Shown piece after piece: positions 42,060 to 51,127 of a DNA stretch of 52,319 bases. The notes below the pieces were generated by a model. That model saw only the letters and a list, made by a program, of their open reading frames with translations. It ran no database searches and had not been told where the DNA came from. Each line of letters begins with the position of its first letter. Position 1 is the first letter of the stretch. The stretch is from contig ABHC01000030.1 of the NCBI GenBank assembly GCA_000171835.1, positions 1-52,319 on the forward strand, given 5' to 3'. Made by a program: the position numbers and the translations under genes. This DNA comes from an alpha proteobacterium BAL199 (GTDB lineage: Bacteria; Pseudomonadota; Alphaproteobacteria; Thalassobaculales; Thalassobaculaceae).

Positions 42060-43793
42060 TCATTCCGCAGCGGCCACCGGCAGGGGCACCGGCTCCTCGA
42101 CCGCAGCCGTCTCGATGTGGGTGTGGAGGTCGAGGCGACCCCGGTAACGCTCCCATCGCAGGTACAACTCCAGCCCGTACCCGTAGGCCAGCAGGCCGGC
42201 GATCCGGGAGATGTTGACCGTGTTCCACCTGATCTGCCTCAGCGCATGCGGGATCGCGGCGGGCTTCGGCAGCCCGGGCCGGCGGGAACTACGGTCGCGA
42301 AGCCGCAGGCCGCCGCTGTCCAGCGGATGCACCCGCTCGTGGCACGATGCAGAGTACGCGCACACGAACGTGCTGCGGATCACGTCGACGTTCACGCCGT
42401 AACGCAGGGCGCGGGCGATCACGGTCTTCATGTAGCGCGTGGTGTAGAAGCGCTTCCAGAAGTCCCAGTACAACTCCTCCCACTGGTCCCGGGACATCAG
42501 CGGGTGATCGACGACCGGGTGCACGGTGTCGTAGCGGTTGAGGTCGTCGTCCATCTCGACGCCGTCGGCGACCGCCTTCTTGTGATCGGCCGAGCCCGGG
42601 TGCGGCGTCAGCAGGAACGCCGACAGGATGTCGACCGGGATCTCTTCCTGGATGATGCGGACGTCCTCGGCGACGCGCTCGGGCGTGTCGTTCGGCAGGC
42701 CGACGATCATCGCGCCGTAGATCAGCATGCCGGCGCGCCGCCAGGCCATCACCATGTCGCGCATGAGGTGCAGCTTGTTCTGGCCTTTGGTCGCCGCCTT
42801 CAGGTTGTCGGGGCGCACCGATTCGATGCCGATGAAGACCCGGCTGATCCCGGCCTCCCGGCAGGCTTCGACGAAGCCGTCGATCCGGTAGGCCAACGTA
42901 TCCACCTGGATGGAGATGTCCCATTTCACGCCCAGCTCGCGCTGCAGGCGTCCCATGATCTCCGTGACTTCGCGCCAGATCGGGCTGCGGGCGAAGTTGT
43001 CGTCGGTGACCAGGATGTGCCGGCCGCCGTTGGCGTAGCACTCGCGCAGATACGTCTCGATGGTCGACGGTTCGCGGTGCCGCATGGCGCGGCCGTGGAA
43101 ATTGATGATCGTGCAGAAGCTGCAGATGAAAGGGCATCCACGCCCTGTCTCCAGGCCGTAGTGCCGTTCTACCGTCTGCGCGGCAAGGCCGTGCTCGGGG
43201 CGAGGCCGCGGTGCGGTGCCCAGGTCGGCCGGTTTGGCCAGGCGGTTGTAGAACGGCTTGACGGTGCCCGCCACGATATCGGTCAGCAGTTCGTCGACAT
43301 GGGGCTCGAACTCACCCGCGAACAGGCTCGCCCCGGCCTCGGCCGCGCCGGCGAATGCCGGCTGCCAGTTCGGCACCATGGCCTGCGAGCCGCTGACGTG
43401 GACACCCCCGATGATGACCGGGATGCCGGCCGCGGTGAACGGACGGGCGATGTCGAGGGCACGGGGAAACTGGCTGGTCTGGACGGCGACCAGCATCACG
43501 GCCGCGTGGTCGAACTTGGCGAGCCATCGCATCAGCCGGTCCGGGCGCACGACCTCGGTGACCTCGTCGATCAGCCGCCTTTCGATGTCGATATCCGGGC
43601 CGGCCGCGAAACGTTCGGCGGCGTCCGTGATGACGCTGCCCATCACGGCCAGGGCGTTGTTGACCACGAAGGACCGCCACCACTGAATGACATATCCCTC
43701 GTCGTCGTAGTGCGACGGCTTGATCAGCAGCAGACCGAGACTCTTCCTACCAGGGGTCTGACCGGGTACCGGCTCGGTGGATACGACTGACAT
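42060..43793 (-). CDS. Radical SAM protein with B12-binding-like N-terminal domain (paralogue 2)
   Basis: The 577-residue protein starts at MSVVSTEPVPGQTPGR after an AAGGGGG site; an upstream ATG at 43865 is less likely. Residues 1-190 look like a Rossmann-type cobalamin-binding domain (GLLLIKPSHYDDEGYVIQWW; PVIIGGVHVSGSQAMV) without the DxHxxG motif. The radical SAM core has GRGCPFICSFCTI with cluster Cys 220, 224 and 227, then LVTDDNFARSPIWREV, RVFIGIESVRPDNLKAA and GAMIVGLPNDTPERV. A long conserved C-terminal region ends with GGLRLRDRSSRRPG. Enzymes of this class alter lipids, cofactors and antibiotics at unreactive carbons. The context favours a lipid. Confidence 0.85.
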   Translation of the reverse strand: MSVVSTEPVPGQTPGRKSLGLLLIKPSHYDDEGYVIQWWRSFVVNNALAVMGSVITDAAERFAAGPDIDIERRLIDEVTEVVRPDRLMRWLAKFDHAAVMLVAVQTSQFPRALDIARPFTAAGIPVIIGGVHVSGSQAMVPNWQPAFAGAAEAGASLFAGEFEPHVDELLTDIVAGTVKPFYNRLAKPADLGTAPRPRPEHGLAAQTVERHYGLETGRGCPFICSFCTIINFHGRAMRHREPSTIETYLRECYANGGRHILVTDDNFARSPIWREVTEIMGRLQRELGVKWDISIQVDTLAYRIDGFVEACREAGISRVFIGIESVRPDNLKAATKGQNKLHLMRDMVMAWRRAGMLIYGAMIVGLPNDTPERVAEDVRIIQEEIPVDILSAFLLTPHPGSADHKKAVADGVEMDDDLNRYDTVHPVVDHPLMSRDQWEELYWDFWKRFYTTRYMKTVIARALRYGVNVDVIRSTFVCAYSASCHERVHPLDSGGLRLRDRSSRRPGLPKPAAIPHALRQIRWNTVNISRIAGLLAYGYGLELYLRWERYRGRLDLHTHIETAAVEEPVPLPVAAAE

Positions 43794-43851
43794 CGGCGCT
43801 GCCCCCTTGATGGCGGAATGCTCTGGACGCGAACTGGCGGTGGATCGTGGA

Positions 43852-45597
43852 TTATTCGGCAGCAATTGTCCCTTGCTTTAGGCCGTCCGGCTCGGGCATC
43901 GGCCCGGCCGATGGTTCTTCCCCGAGATAACGGTCCAGCCGCCCGCGACTGCGCTCCCACCGCAGGAACAACTCCAGGCCGTAGGCGAACAGCAGCCGGG
44001 CGCCGATCCGCGCGAGAATCCAGCCGTTCCGCGCGAGTTGCCGGATCGCGTGCGGGATCGCCGGCTCGGTCGGAAATCCAGCCCGGCGCGAACTGCGGTC
44101 ACGAAACCGGAAAGCGCCCGAATTGCCCGAATGGACCTTCTCGAAGCTCGCGGCGGTGAAGCTGCACACATAGGTGCTGCGGAGCGCGGTCATCAGCAGA
44201 CCGTACTTCAGGCCGCGCGCGATGGTCGTCCGCAGATAGGGCCACGTGTAGAACATGCTCCACGTGTCCCAGTACAGCTGCTGCCACACCGGTCGGCTCA
44301 TCAGCGGATGGTCGATCACCGTGTGGACCGTCTCGTACCGGTTCAGGTCGGCGTCCATCTCGACGCCTTCGGCGACCATCCGCTTGTGGTCGGCCGAGCC
44401 GGGCAGCGGCGTGTAGAGGAACGGCGACAGTATATCGACCGGGATCTCGTCCTGAAGGACGCGGACGTCCTCGGCGATCCGTTCCGGCGTGTCGTTCGGC
44501 AGGCCGACGATCATGCCGGCATAGATGATGACCCCGGCCCGGCGCCAGGTCATGACCATGTCGCGCAGCTGGTGGACCTTGTTCTGGCCCTTGCCGGCGG
44601 CCTTCAGGTTGTCGGCGCGGACCGATTCCATGCCGAGGAAGATCCGCTTCACCCCGGCTTCCTGGCAGGCCTCCACGAAACCGTCGATGCGGACGGCCAG
44701 CGCGTCGACCTGAATGGACACGTCCCAGTCGACGCCGAGTTCCTGACGGAGACGCGTGAAGATCGCGCAGACGTCGCGCCAGATCGGGCTGCGGGCGAAG
44801 TTGTCGTCGGTGATCAGGATCGTCCGGCCGTCTCCGGCAGCGCATTCGCGGAGATAGGCCTCGATGTCGGCCAGGGTGCGGTGGCGCATCACCCGGCCAT
44901 GGAAGTTGATGATCGTGCAGAAGCTGCACACGAATGGGCAGCCGCGCCCGATCTCGAGGCCGTAGTAGCGATCGAAGGTGCGGGCCGCGAGGTCGTGGGT
45001 CGCCCGTTGCCGGGGCGCCGTGCCGAGATCGGCGTTGGCGGCGAGGTGATTGTAGAATGGCTTGACCGTTCCGTTGACGATGTCGGTCAGCAACTCGTCG
45101 ACGTGCGGCTCCAGTTCTCCGGCGAACAGACTCACCCCGGCTTCCTGGACGCCGGCGAAGCCCGCCTCCCAATTGGGTGTCATCGCGTAGGTCCCGCTGA
45201 CGTGGACGCCGCCGACGATCACCGGAAAGCCTGCCGCCCTGAAGTCGCTTCCGATGGCCAGAGCGCGTGGGAACTGACTCGTCTGGACGGCCACGAGGAG
45301 CACGGCTGCGTAGTCGAAGTCCGCGAGCCAGCGCTTGAGCTCGGCCGGCCGGACGATCTGCACCACCTCATCGATCAGCCGGGTCTCGATAGCCACGTCC
45401 GGCCCCAGCGCCTGGCGGTCGGCGGCATCCCTGAACAGGCTCGAGACCACTGCCAGGGCGTTGGTGACGATGTAGGAGCGCCACCATTGGATGACGTAGC
45501 CATCATCGTCGTACTGCGATGGCTTTATCAGCAAGAGGCCAAGCCTGGAGCGGCCGTTCGACCGGGCTGTATTCGATGCGGTCGGCAGGGACGGCAT
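43852..45597 (-). CDS. Radical SAM protein with B12-binding-like N-terminal domain (paralogue 1)
   Basis: This 581-residue protein is a tandem paralogue of the gene 58 bases downstream. The two align without gaps from residue 1 to the cluster motif (GRGCPFVCSFCTI, Cys 220, 224, 227) and share SQFPRAL, DDNFARSPIWR, GMIVGLPNDTPER and FRFRDRSSRR. The start has GGAG upstream. The C-terminal part has a hydrophobic helix (ILARIGARLLFAYGLELFL) that may associate with the membrane. Divergence between the copies suggests two related reactions, or a heteromer. It is the first gene of the minus-strand lipid run. Confidence 0.85.
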   Translation of the reverse strand: MPSLPTASNTARSNGRSRLGLLLIKPSQYDDDGYVIQWWRSYIVTNALAVVSSLFRDAADRQALGPDVAIETRLIDEVVQIVRPAELKRWLADFDYAAVLLVAVQTSQFPRALAIGSDFRAAGFPVIVGGVHVSGTYAMTPNWEAGFAGVQEAGVSLFAGELEPHVDELLTDIVNGTVKPFYNHLAANADLGTAPRQRATHDLAARTFDRYYGLEIGRGCPFVCSFCTIINFHGRVMRHRTLADIEAYLRECAAGDGRTILITDDNFARSPIWRDVCAIFTRLRQELGVDWDVSIQVDALAVRIDGFVEACQEAGVKRIFLGMESVRADNLKAAGKGQNKVHQLRDMVMTWRRAGVIIYAGMIVGLPNDTPERIAEDVRVLQDEIPVDILSPFLYTPLPGSADHKRMVAEGVEMDADLNRYETVHTVIDHPLMSRPVWQQLYWDTWSMFYTWPYLRTTIARGLKYGLLMTALRSTYVCSFTAASFEKVHSGNSGAFRFRDRSSRRAGFPTEPAIPHAIRQLARNGWILARIGARLLFAYGLELFLRWERSRGRLDRYLGEEPSAGPMPEPDGLKQGTIAAE

Positions 45598-46010
45598 GAC
45601 CAGATACTCCTACGATCGCCCCCGAACACTACCTTAGGCCGGCGCCGGATCGGCCGAACAGTCGACTCCAGTCATCCTAGACACAATCTGGACGCCGGGC
45701 ACTAGAACCCATCATTTCCAACACGATGTCGGCTGTCGAAAATGGCAGCTGCATCGGCGATAGGGAGGCGTTATCCTAGCGAGGAGCGATTTTTCCGCAG
45801 CCGGTACGGCGCCGCGTACGGAGAGAACATGTCGGACTGGTCCCGTGCGGAAGGGCTGGTTTTGTTCGGCCCGAGTCAGTCGCGTCGGCCCGGATGCCGC
45901 AAGCCGGGCGCTGCGGCGTTCGACGATCCCGGCGCGGGCGTGCGCCGCGGAACCCGTGTCGCCGGTGACCGGGCTGCCGGGTCGTCGGGGGGCGACCGCA
46001 GGGCGGATCG
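45598..46010. promoter_or_regulatory. 413-bp divergent intergenic region
   Basis: It lies between the radical-SAM run (minus) and the MGDG-like glycosyltransferase (plus) and should contain promoters for both. Short plus-strand reading frames occur but have no credible ribosome sites or composition. No RNA gene, riboswitch (including a cobalamin riboswitch) or strong palindrome was recognised. Confidence 0.45.
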
Positions 46011-47219
46011 ATGAACGGCGCCGAGACAGCGAGCCTGCTGGAAGCGGGCGTCGCGGGACGGACATGTCACGTCGTGGTCGTGTACACGGACGCCGGGGGT
46101 GGCCACCGGGCGACCGGAGAGGCGCTCCGAGACATTCTGGCCGCCAAGGGCGGCTACCGAGTGACTCTGGTCAACGCCTACCAGGAGGTCCTGCCTCATC
46201 TCGACCTTTTCGCGCGCTACACCTCTCGGGACGTCGAGGAGACCTACAACGACCTGATCCTGCGGCAGGGGCGGACCGGGCTCTTCTGCCTCGGTTTCTA
46301 CGTGGGGGCCGTCCTGAACGTCGCGCTGCTGGGAAACCAGGGGCGTCGGGCGTTCGCCGCATTGTGGGAGCGGACCGAGCCGGACCTCGTGGTGTCCGTT
46401 TTGCCTGTCATCAACCATCTGATCGCGGACAGCCTGGCCGGCTACCGGGGCGGGCGGGTCCCGTTCGCGGTTCTGATGACCGACTGGGCCGAGATGAGCC
46501 GGCACGTCTGGTTCCCGAAGGGCGACGGCTACTTCGCGATCACCGGGACCGACGTCTGCCATGCCCAGCTCGTCCGCAAGGGGCACCCGGCAGACCGGCT
46601 GTTTGCCATGTCGGGACTGCTGACCCGACCGACGTTCCTCGAGCCCAGGCCGAAGGGCCTTGCCGCGGCTCGGCGCGAGCTGGGACTCGACCCGGACCTG
46701 CCGGTGGTGTGCATGCTGTACGGCGGTTACGGCAGCTGGCGCATGCTGGAAATGGCGGAGGCGTTGCGCCCTGAACCGCCACGGGCGCAGTTCGTCTTTC
46801 TGTGCGGTCGCAACGAGGCCCTGGCGGCGGCGGTATCCGCGGCCGGCCTGCCGTTCCCGGCCCTGGTCAAGGGCTTTACCCGCGACGTGCATCGCTACAT
46901 GGCCGTGGCCGACGTCTTCGTGGGCAAGACCGGGCCTCTCTCGGTCAGCGAGGCGCTGGCGTTCGGGCTGCCGCTGCTGATCGATCGCACCAACGTCCTG
47001 CCGCAGGAGCATGAGGTCCTCAAGTGGATCAAGCGGAACGGAGCCGGCGAAGTGTTCTCGACCCCGCGGCAGTTCGCCCGGACCCTGGCGTCCCTGCTCT
47101 CCAAGGGCTCCGCGGCACGCAATCCGGATTCGGATGCTCCTGGCGGCAACCAGGCGGCTCGGCAGATCACTCGGATCGTCGAGGACATGGTCAGGCGAGG
47201 CGCGCCGGGCGGCAGCTGA
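46011..47219 (+). CDS. MGDG-synthase-like glycosyltransferase (GT28)
   Basis: The 402-residue protein has the two-domain plan of monogalactosyl- or monoglucosyl-diacylglycerol synthases. The N-terminal acceptor side has VVVVYTDAGGGHRATGEALR (DAGGGH 27-32), VNAYQEVLPHLDLF and LPVINHLIADSLAG. The C-terminal donor side has LPVVCMLYGGYGSWRMLEM and DVFVGKTGPLSVSEALAFGL (305-320), matching the KxGPxxxxEA nucleotide-sugar motif. It would transfer the first hexose from a UDP sugar to diacylglycerol. It is convergent with the broken second DGDG-like gene and divergent from the radical-SAM genes. Confidence 0.82.
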   Translation: MNGAETASLLEAGVAGRTCHVVVVYTDAGGGHRATGEALRDILAAKGGYRVTLVNAYQEVLPHLDLFARYTSRDVEETYNDLILRQGRTGLFCLGFYVGAVLNVALLGNQGRRAFAALWERTEPDLVVSVLPVINHLIADSLAGYRGGRVPFAVLMTDWAEMSRHVWFPKGDGYFAITGTDVCHAQLVRKGHPADRLFAMSGLLTRPTFLEPRPKGLAAARRELGLDPDLPVVCMLYGGYGSWRMLEMAEALRPEPPRAQFVFLCGRNEALAAAVSAAGLPFPALVKGFTRDVHRYMAVADVFVGKTGPLSVSEALAFGLPLLIDRTNVLPQEHEVLKWIKRNGAGEVFSTPRQFARTLASLLSKGSAARNPDSDAPGGNQAARQITRIVEDMVRRGAPGGS

Positions 47220-47270
47220 TCGGAGGCGGCATCCTTGAGCCGGCGGTTTCCCCGTCGTAGCCGGGAAGTC

Positions 47271-47464
47271 CTACGCTGCCCCGTCATCTTCCGGCGGCTC
47301 GAAGTCACAAATGCCGGCGAGAGTTCTGCACGCCGTCGGCCAGTCGAACTCGCGCCTTGCTGCCACCGGCGGCTCCGGGGGCGTCGCGAGGGCTCGGAGA
47401 AGTGCCGCGACCGCACCGTCGACATCGCGATAGAAGTGCGCGTTGGGGTAGCGCTCGAAGGGTC
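47271..47464 (-). pseudogene. 3' end of the broken DGDG-synthase-like gene
   Basis: Minus-strand reading continues the gene interrupted by the IS: PFERYPNAHFYRDVDGAVAA, LLRALATPPEPPVAARREFD, WPTACRTLAGICDFEP, stop TAG at 47271-47273. The intact paralogue reads PFKAYPNAHFYTDVDGAVAA and ARREFDWLHACRTLAGLWG at the same place. The match in order, spacing and stop position shows that this is the missing C terminus. Confidence 0.92.
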
Positions 47465-47473
47465 GGTTTCCGG

Positions 47474-48902
47474 GGGATGTCCCTCGCCGTGTTGAAATTT
47501 GCTCGGCAGGCGCTGTTGGTTGACGATGCTATGCGGCGACCGCCTGCTGTTCAAGGTCGTGGTTGATCGCGTTCCTGTCCTGGTGGGCCGCCAGGGCTCG
47601 GCGCAGGCTCGGGAGTTGCTTGTGGGCCTTGAGGCGGCGGAAACCCTTGGCGGCCTCGAGCATGGCAGCGGCGGTCCAGCGCAGCGCCATGGCCGCGTCC
47701 TGCCAGCGTTTGACGTTGCGGCAGACCCGGCGGACGGTTCCGTTCATGTTCTCGATGATGTTGGTGCAGGCGAGCGACCGGCGTAGTTCGACTGGCAGAC
47801 CGAGGCGGGTGACGGTGAGGATCTCGTCGAGGCCCTCCAGGATGCTGGCCGACACGCCCGGGGCGTCGCGCTCCAGGCGACGGGCGAGGTTGCGGATCAG
47901 CTTCTCGGCCTTGTCGGCGTCGTCCAGTTCCCAGGCCTGACGCAGCGCCTTGCGGACGCCGGCCTGCAAGGACTTGGGCAGGCGCTCTGCGATGTTGCGG
48001 GCCTTGTGGACCTGGCAGCGCTGGATCGGGGTGTCGCGGCCGAAGGTGTTGCGAATCGCCTTCGACAGCGCCTTGGCGCCGTCGATGATGAACAGTCGGC
48101 AGACCGCGGGATCGAGGCCGCGGCCGACCAGGTTGTCGAGCAGCGCCTGGGCCACGGCGGCGTTCTCGCTGGCCCCCTCGATCACGCCGAGCGGATGCTT
48201 GTCGCCGATGCCGTCGATGCCGACGGCGGCCAGCAGCATCAGGTCTTCCTCGATGTGGATGCCGTCGATCTGGATCGCCAGCAGGTCCAGGGCGGACAAG
48301 TCGGCGGCCATCCATTCCTTCATGCGTTCCGCCGACAGCGCCACGAACCGCCGCGACACCGCCGACTTCGACACTCCCGACCCGGGGGCCGCCGGGATGT
48401 CGCCGCCCGGCAGGCGGACGGCGCGGCCGAACTTGCGGGTCGAGACGTTGATCAGCATCAGGTTCAGCGCCCACTTGCCGAGCAGGTCTTCCGACTGCGC
48501 CGCCTCCCAGCTCGGCAGCGCCAGCTCGCCGCCGTCGCGAGCACGAACGCGAGGACGATCGATCTCGACCTTGCCGCCGTGGAAGCCGACCTTCCCCTTG
48601 GTCTTGCCCCAGCGATACCCGTCTCGCCCAGCAGCCCGGCCGTAGCGCGGGCCGCACAGCTCGGCCGCCTCCTCATCCATCATCGTCGCCAAAGTCGCCA
48701 GGCCCGCCGTCAGGCAGAAACGATCGAAGCTGGCTCCGACTTCCTGCCAAGCCTCATCGACGATTGCCGCCGGCACCACGCCGGCAGATCTGGTAGCTTT
48801 CTTCATGGCGTTGCTCTCCTTCGCGGATTCGACACCCCGAGCCTAATGGCTCAAGGCGGGCAACGCCTGCTCCCCTATTTCAACATCGACCGGGACATAC
48901 CC
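47474..48902 (-). mobile_element. IS256-family element inside a glycosyltransferase gene
   Basis: The ends read inward GGGATGTCCCTCGCCGTGTTG (left, 47474) and GGGTATGTCCCGGTCGATGTTG (right, 48902); they are imperfect inverted repeats of about 40 bp. The direct repeat GGTTTCCGG lies at 47465-47473 and 48903-48911, as expected for the family's 8-9 bp target duplication. Ends may be off by one or two bases because of G runs. The length is 1429 bp. The element is different from the one at 11890. Confidence 0.9.
47529..48806 (-). CDS. IS256-family (mutator-type) transposase
   Basis: The 425-residue protein is intact. Blocks: GRAAGRDGYRWGKTKGKVGF, HGGKVEIDRPRVR, SALDLLAIQIDGIHIEEDLM (first Asp), LFIIDGAKALSKAIRNTFG (second Asp), PIQRCQVHKARNIAERLP and ACTNIIENMNGTVRRVCRN (Glu). 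GGAGAG precedes the ATG. It belongs to another branch than the transposase at 11934, with a longer N-terminal domain and a different target-joining region. Confidence 0.92.
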   Translation of the reverse strand: MKKATRSAGVVPAAIVDEAWQEVGASFDRFCLTAGLATLATMMDEEAAELCGPRYGRAAGRDGYRWGKTKGKVGFHGGKVEIDRPRVRARDGGELALPSWEAAQSEDLLGKWALNLMLINVSTRKFGRAVRLPGGDIPAAPGSGVSKSAVSRRFVALSAERMKEWMAADLSALDLLAIQIDGIHIEEDLMLLAAVGIDGIGDKHPLGVIEGASENAAVAQALLDNLVGRGLDPAVCRLFIIDGAKALSKAIRNTFGRDTPIQRCQVHKARNIAERLPKSLQAGVRKALRQAWELDDADKAEKLIRNLARRLERDAPGVSASILEGLDEILTVTRLGLPVELRRSLACTNIIENMNGTVRRVCRNVKRWQDAAMALRWTAAAMLEAAKGFRRLKAHKQLPSLRRALAAHQDRNAINHDLEQQAVAA

Positions 48903-49869
48903 GGTTTCCGGGACAAACCGGTAGGACGACGTGGCGCCCGGCAACCAGCGCTTCCGCGGTCGTCGTGCACATCGACTCGCTGAGAGACGGGTTGAGGAAT
49001 ACCCGATACTCGCCGAGCACGCTCCATGGGCTCTCAGTGGGGCCGTGGAACCGCACCGTGGCACCTCGTTCGCGCGCCAGCACCTGGATCGCAGGAGCAT
49101 CCGGTCCCGTGCCATAGACGTCTACTGGTACCGCCGACCGGCACGCGATCTCGATGAGGGTATCGAAACCCTTCTCCCAGATCGTCTTGCCGATGAAGTA
49201 CACGCCCCCGCCGTCGCCGACCGGTGGAACCCGGGTATAGGCGGTCAGAACACCGGTGATTCGGGCTTCGTGAACATTTGCGCCATCGAGCGGTACGGCC
49301 GGCGACAGTGGCACCACCACGTCGGTGCGGGATCGGATCAGATGACGGTGGTACCGGGCGACCAGCCGGGAAAGCAGGCGTGCCCCGGGAACCCGCATCT
49401 GACCGACATAGTACTCGTAATTGGTCATGACGAGGCCGGCGACCCGGTCGGCCGGGATCCGCTGCCGTGATCGCGTCCAGGGATACCAGCAGAGGTGTTC
49501 CGGCTCGTTCAGCATGTAGGCGCGGGCCGGAGGGGTTGCTCCGAAGACGTCCTCCAGAGGCACGATTCCGCGGATCACGGGGGCGAACCAGCTCCGGTAG
49601 CAGAAATAGACCGGTCGTCCGGGGCAGTCGATCCGCTCCGCCTCGGTGGCCAGCCAGGCGTACTGGTCCTCGGGGGTCGCGAAGCGCACGCTGCCCCATG
49701 CCCGGGCCTGCGATGCCGGCGCGAGCCAGGGAATAACGTAGGCGACGCGCAGCCCCAGATCGGCTAGCCCGCACGCATGCCACAATGAAAAGAACGACGG
49801 CCCGGTCCGCCAGGGAAGGGCGGCACTCGTGACGACGGCCACATCGAACGGCTCGTGATGAAGTGTCAT
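48903..49869 (-). pseudogene. 5' part of the second DGDG-synthase-like glycosyltransferase
   Basis: Starting at MTLHHEPFDVAVVTSAALPW, the gene encodes SIVPLEDVF-like GIVPLEDVFGATPPA, LNEPEHLCWYPWT, GLVMTNYEYYVGQ, GVYFIGKTIWEKGFDTLIEI, NPSLSESMCTTTAEALVAGR and HVVLPVCPGN. It then runs into the IS and stops at CPGRC. It lacks only the last 64 or so residues, which survive at 47271-47464. Joined across the IS, the gene would encode 386 residues, close to its 389-residue paralogue at 38066. The truncated product lacks the end of the donor domain and is probably inactive. Confidence 0.88.
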
Positions 49870-50020
49870 ACGGAACCGCCGTGAAGGCCCGAACCGACCG
49901 ATGCCGTCACGCGGCGAGCCCGCCCTCGCAAGCGATCCCTCCCCGTCGCGTGGTCTGCCCGGGATTCTAGTCCAGCGTTCACTCCCCGGCCAACACGGTT
50001 CCACCGATCCGGCGCGCTTC

Positions 50021-50105
50021 CTACCGGTCCGTGCACTTCAGGGTCAGGCCACCGTCGACCACGATCTCGGCGCCGGTGACATAACGCGCTTCGTCCGACA
50101 CCAGG
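50021..50105 (-). pseudogene. SDR-family oxidoreductase, C-terminal scrap
   Basis: Minus-strand translation gives FLVSDEARYVTGAEIVVDGG, then LTLKCTDR and TAG (50021-50023). This is the C-terminal signature of short-chain dehydrogenases (xFLASDxAxYVTGxxxxVDGG). Nothing upstream matches the rest of such a protein, so only about 28 codons survive. The surrounding 49870-50161 shows nothing else. Confidence 0.75.
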
Positions 50106-50161
50106 AACAAACACGTCGCAGGCTGCTGTTGCCGGCGAGGTGAAGCGACGGTTTATGCGCA

Positions 50162-50893
50162 TTACAGCCGGAGTGATCTGACGTCGGACCGCCAAGATCG
50201 GACAATGAATCCGTCGTGGTCGCTCAGCGTCGTACCGTTTGCGTCGCGTGGTAAGCCGATAACCTCCGTGCATTCGAGGTCGCTGGTTCCGGCGATGTGA
50301 CACACCACCTGCTGGCCCAGGCCACTGATCGAGCCAGCTGTCCAGACGTCGAAGCGTCCGCCCAGAGCCGTCATCAGCAAATCATACGAGGCGATCGGCG
50401 CCCCCTTGCGCGGGATACGCTGGTTCAAGTCGCCTACCAGCAGTGCCGGAATGTCCTCGCCGATGCCGTCTAGAGCCGCCCGGAGACCTTTCAGGAAGGC
50501 GTCGTGCTCCGCCCAGTTCTCGGCATCGCGTCTCCCGCCATTCACGTGCGCCGCAAACCAGGGGACGCAGATGCCGATCACGCGGATCGGCCCGATCGAT
50601 GTCAGCGTCTGTCCGGACACGAACCGCCCGGGCGGCATACCCGGGGCTCCGAGCTCATCGACGTCCTCCCAGGGCATCCGGCTCCACAAGGCGACCTTCC
50701 GCTGGCCGGGCTTGATCGGATATCCGTAGTCGGGAGCGCTGGCTATGCCATGCCAGTCTGACCCGAAGGTGTCGAGGTGGCCTTCGGCAATGCACACCAG
50801 CTCCGGATCGTGCGCCAGCAAAGTGGCGATCATCCTGGCGCCCCGTCTGCTGTTCGGGCGTTGCCACGCGATGTTCCAGCAGCCGAAGATCAT
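50162..50893 (-). CDS. Endonuclease/exonuclease/phosphatase-family protein
   Basis: The 243-residue protein has the EEP layout: GCWNIAWQRPNSRRGARMIA (first Asn), PELVCIAEGHLDT (metal-binding Glu), PALLVGDLNQRIPRKG (GDLN), and SDHDGFIVRSW (catalytic SDH). It has no signal peptide. Family members cut nucleic acids or phosphodiesters, including phospholipid headgroups. The substrate cannot be assigned. It is a single gene beyond the lipid locus, and any link to it is uncertain. Confidence 0.85.
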   Translation of the reverse strand: MIFGCWNIAWQRPNSRRGARMIATLLAHDPELVCIAEGHLDTFGSDWHGIASAPDYGYPIKPGQRKVALWSRMPWEDVDELGAPGMPPGRFVSGQTLTSIGPIRVIGICVPWFAAHVNGGRRDAENWAEHDAFLKGLRAALDGIGEDIPALLVGDLNQRIPRKGAPIASYDLLMTALGGRFDVWTAGSISGLGQQVVCHIAGTSDLECTEVIGLPRDANGTTLSDHDGFIVRSWRSDVRSLRL

Positions 50894-51127
50894 CCGTTTC
50901 TCGTCCCGGAAACTCGTCCAGCTAGATACTCATCATGAATGATCGGACCGGGGATGGAAGGTATCGGGCACCGGCTGTCCCGATGGTCACGTCCCCGCCG
51001 AGCTACACCATCGGAGGGACGTGACCCGGACAGGCCCGACGGGCACTTGCACGAATGCCGTTGAAATGGTGGCGAAGTGGCGAGGCTGTCCGCTTGCCTG
51101 ACCGCCGGTCACGGCGTACTGGAGGCC

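Noticed and set aside
41415-43790. 791-codon plus-strand frame opposite the radical SAM gene
   Set aside because: Antisense shadow rich in Arg, Gln, Asp and His; the minus strand has the CxxxCxxC motif and a paralogue.
50894-51127. Gene between the EEP-family gene and the IS6 element
   Set aside because: Only short frames with no ribosome site or recognisable motif; treated as non-coding.
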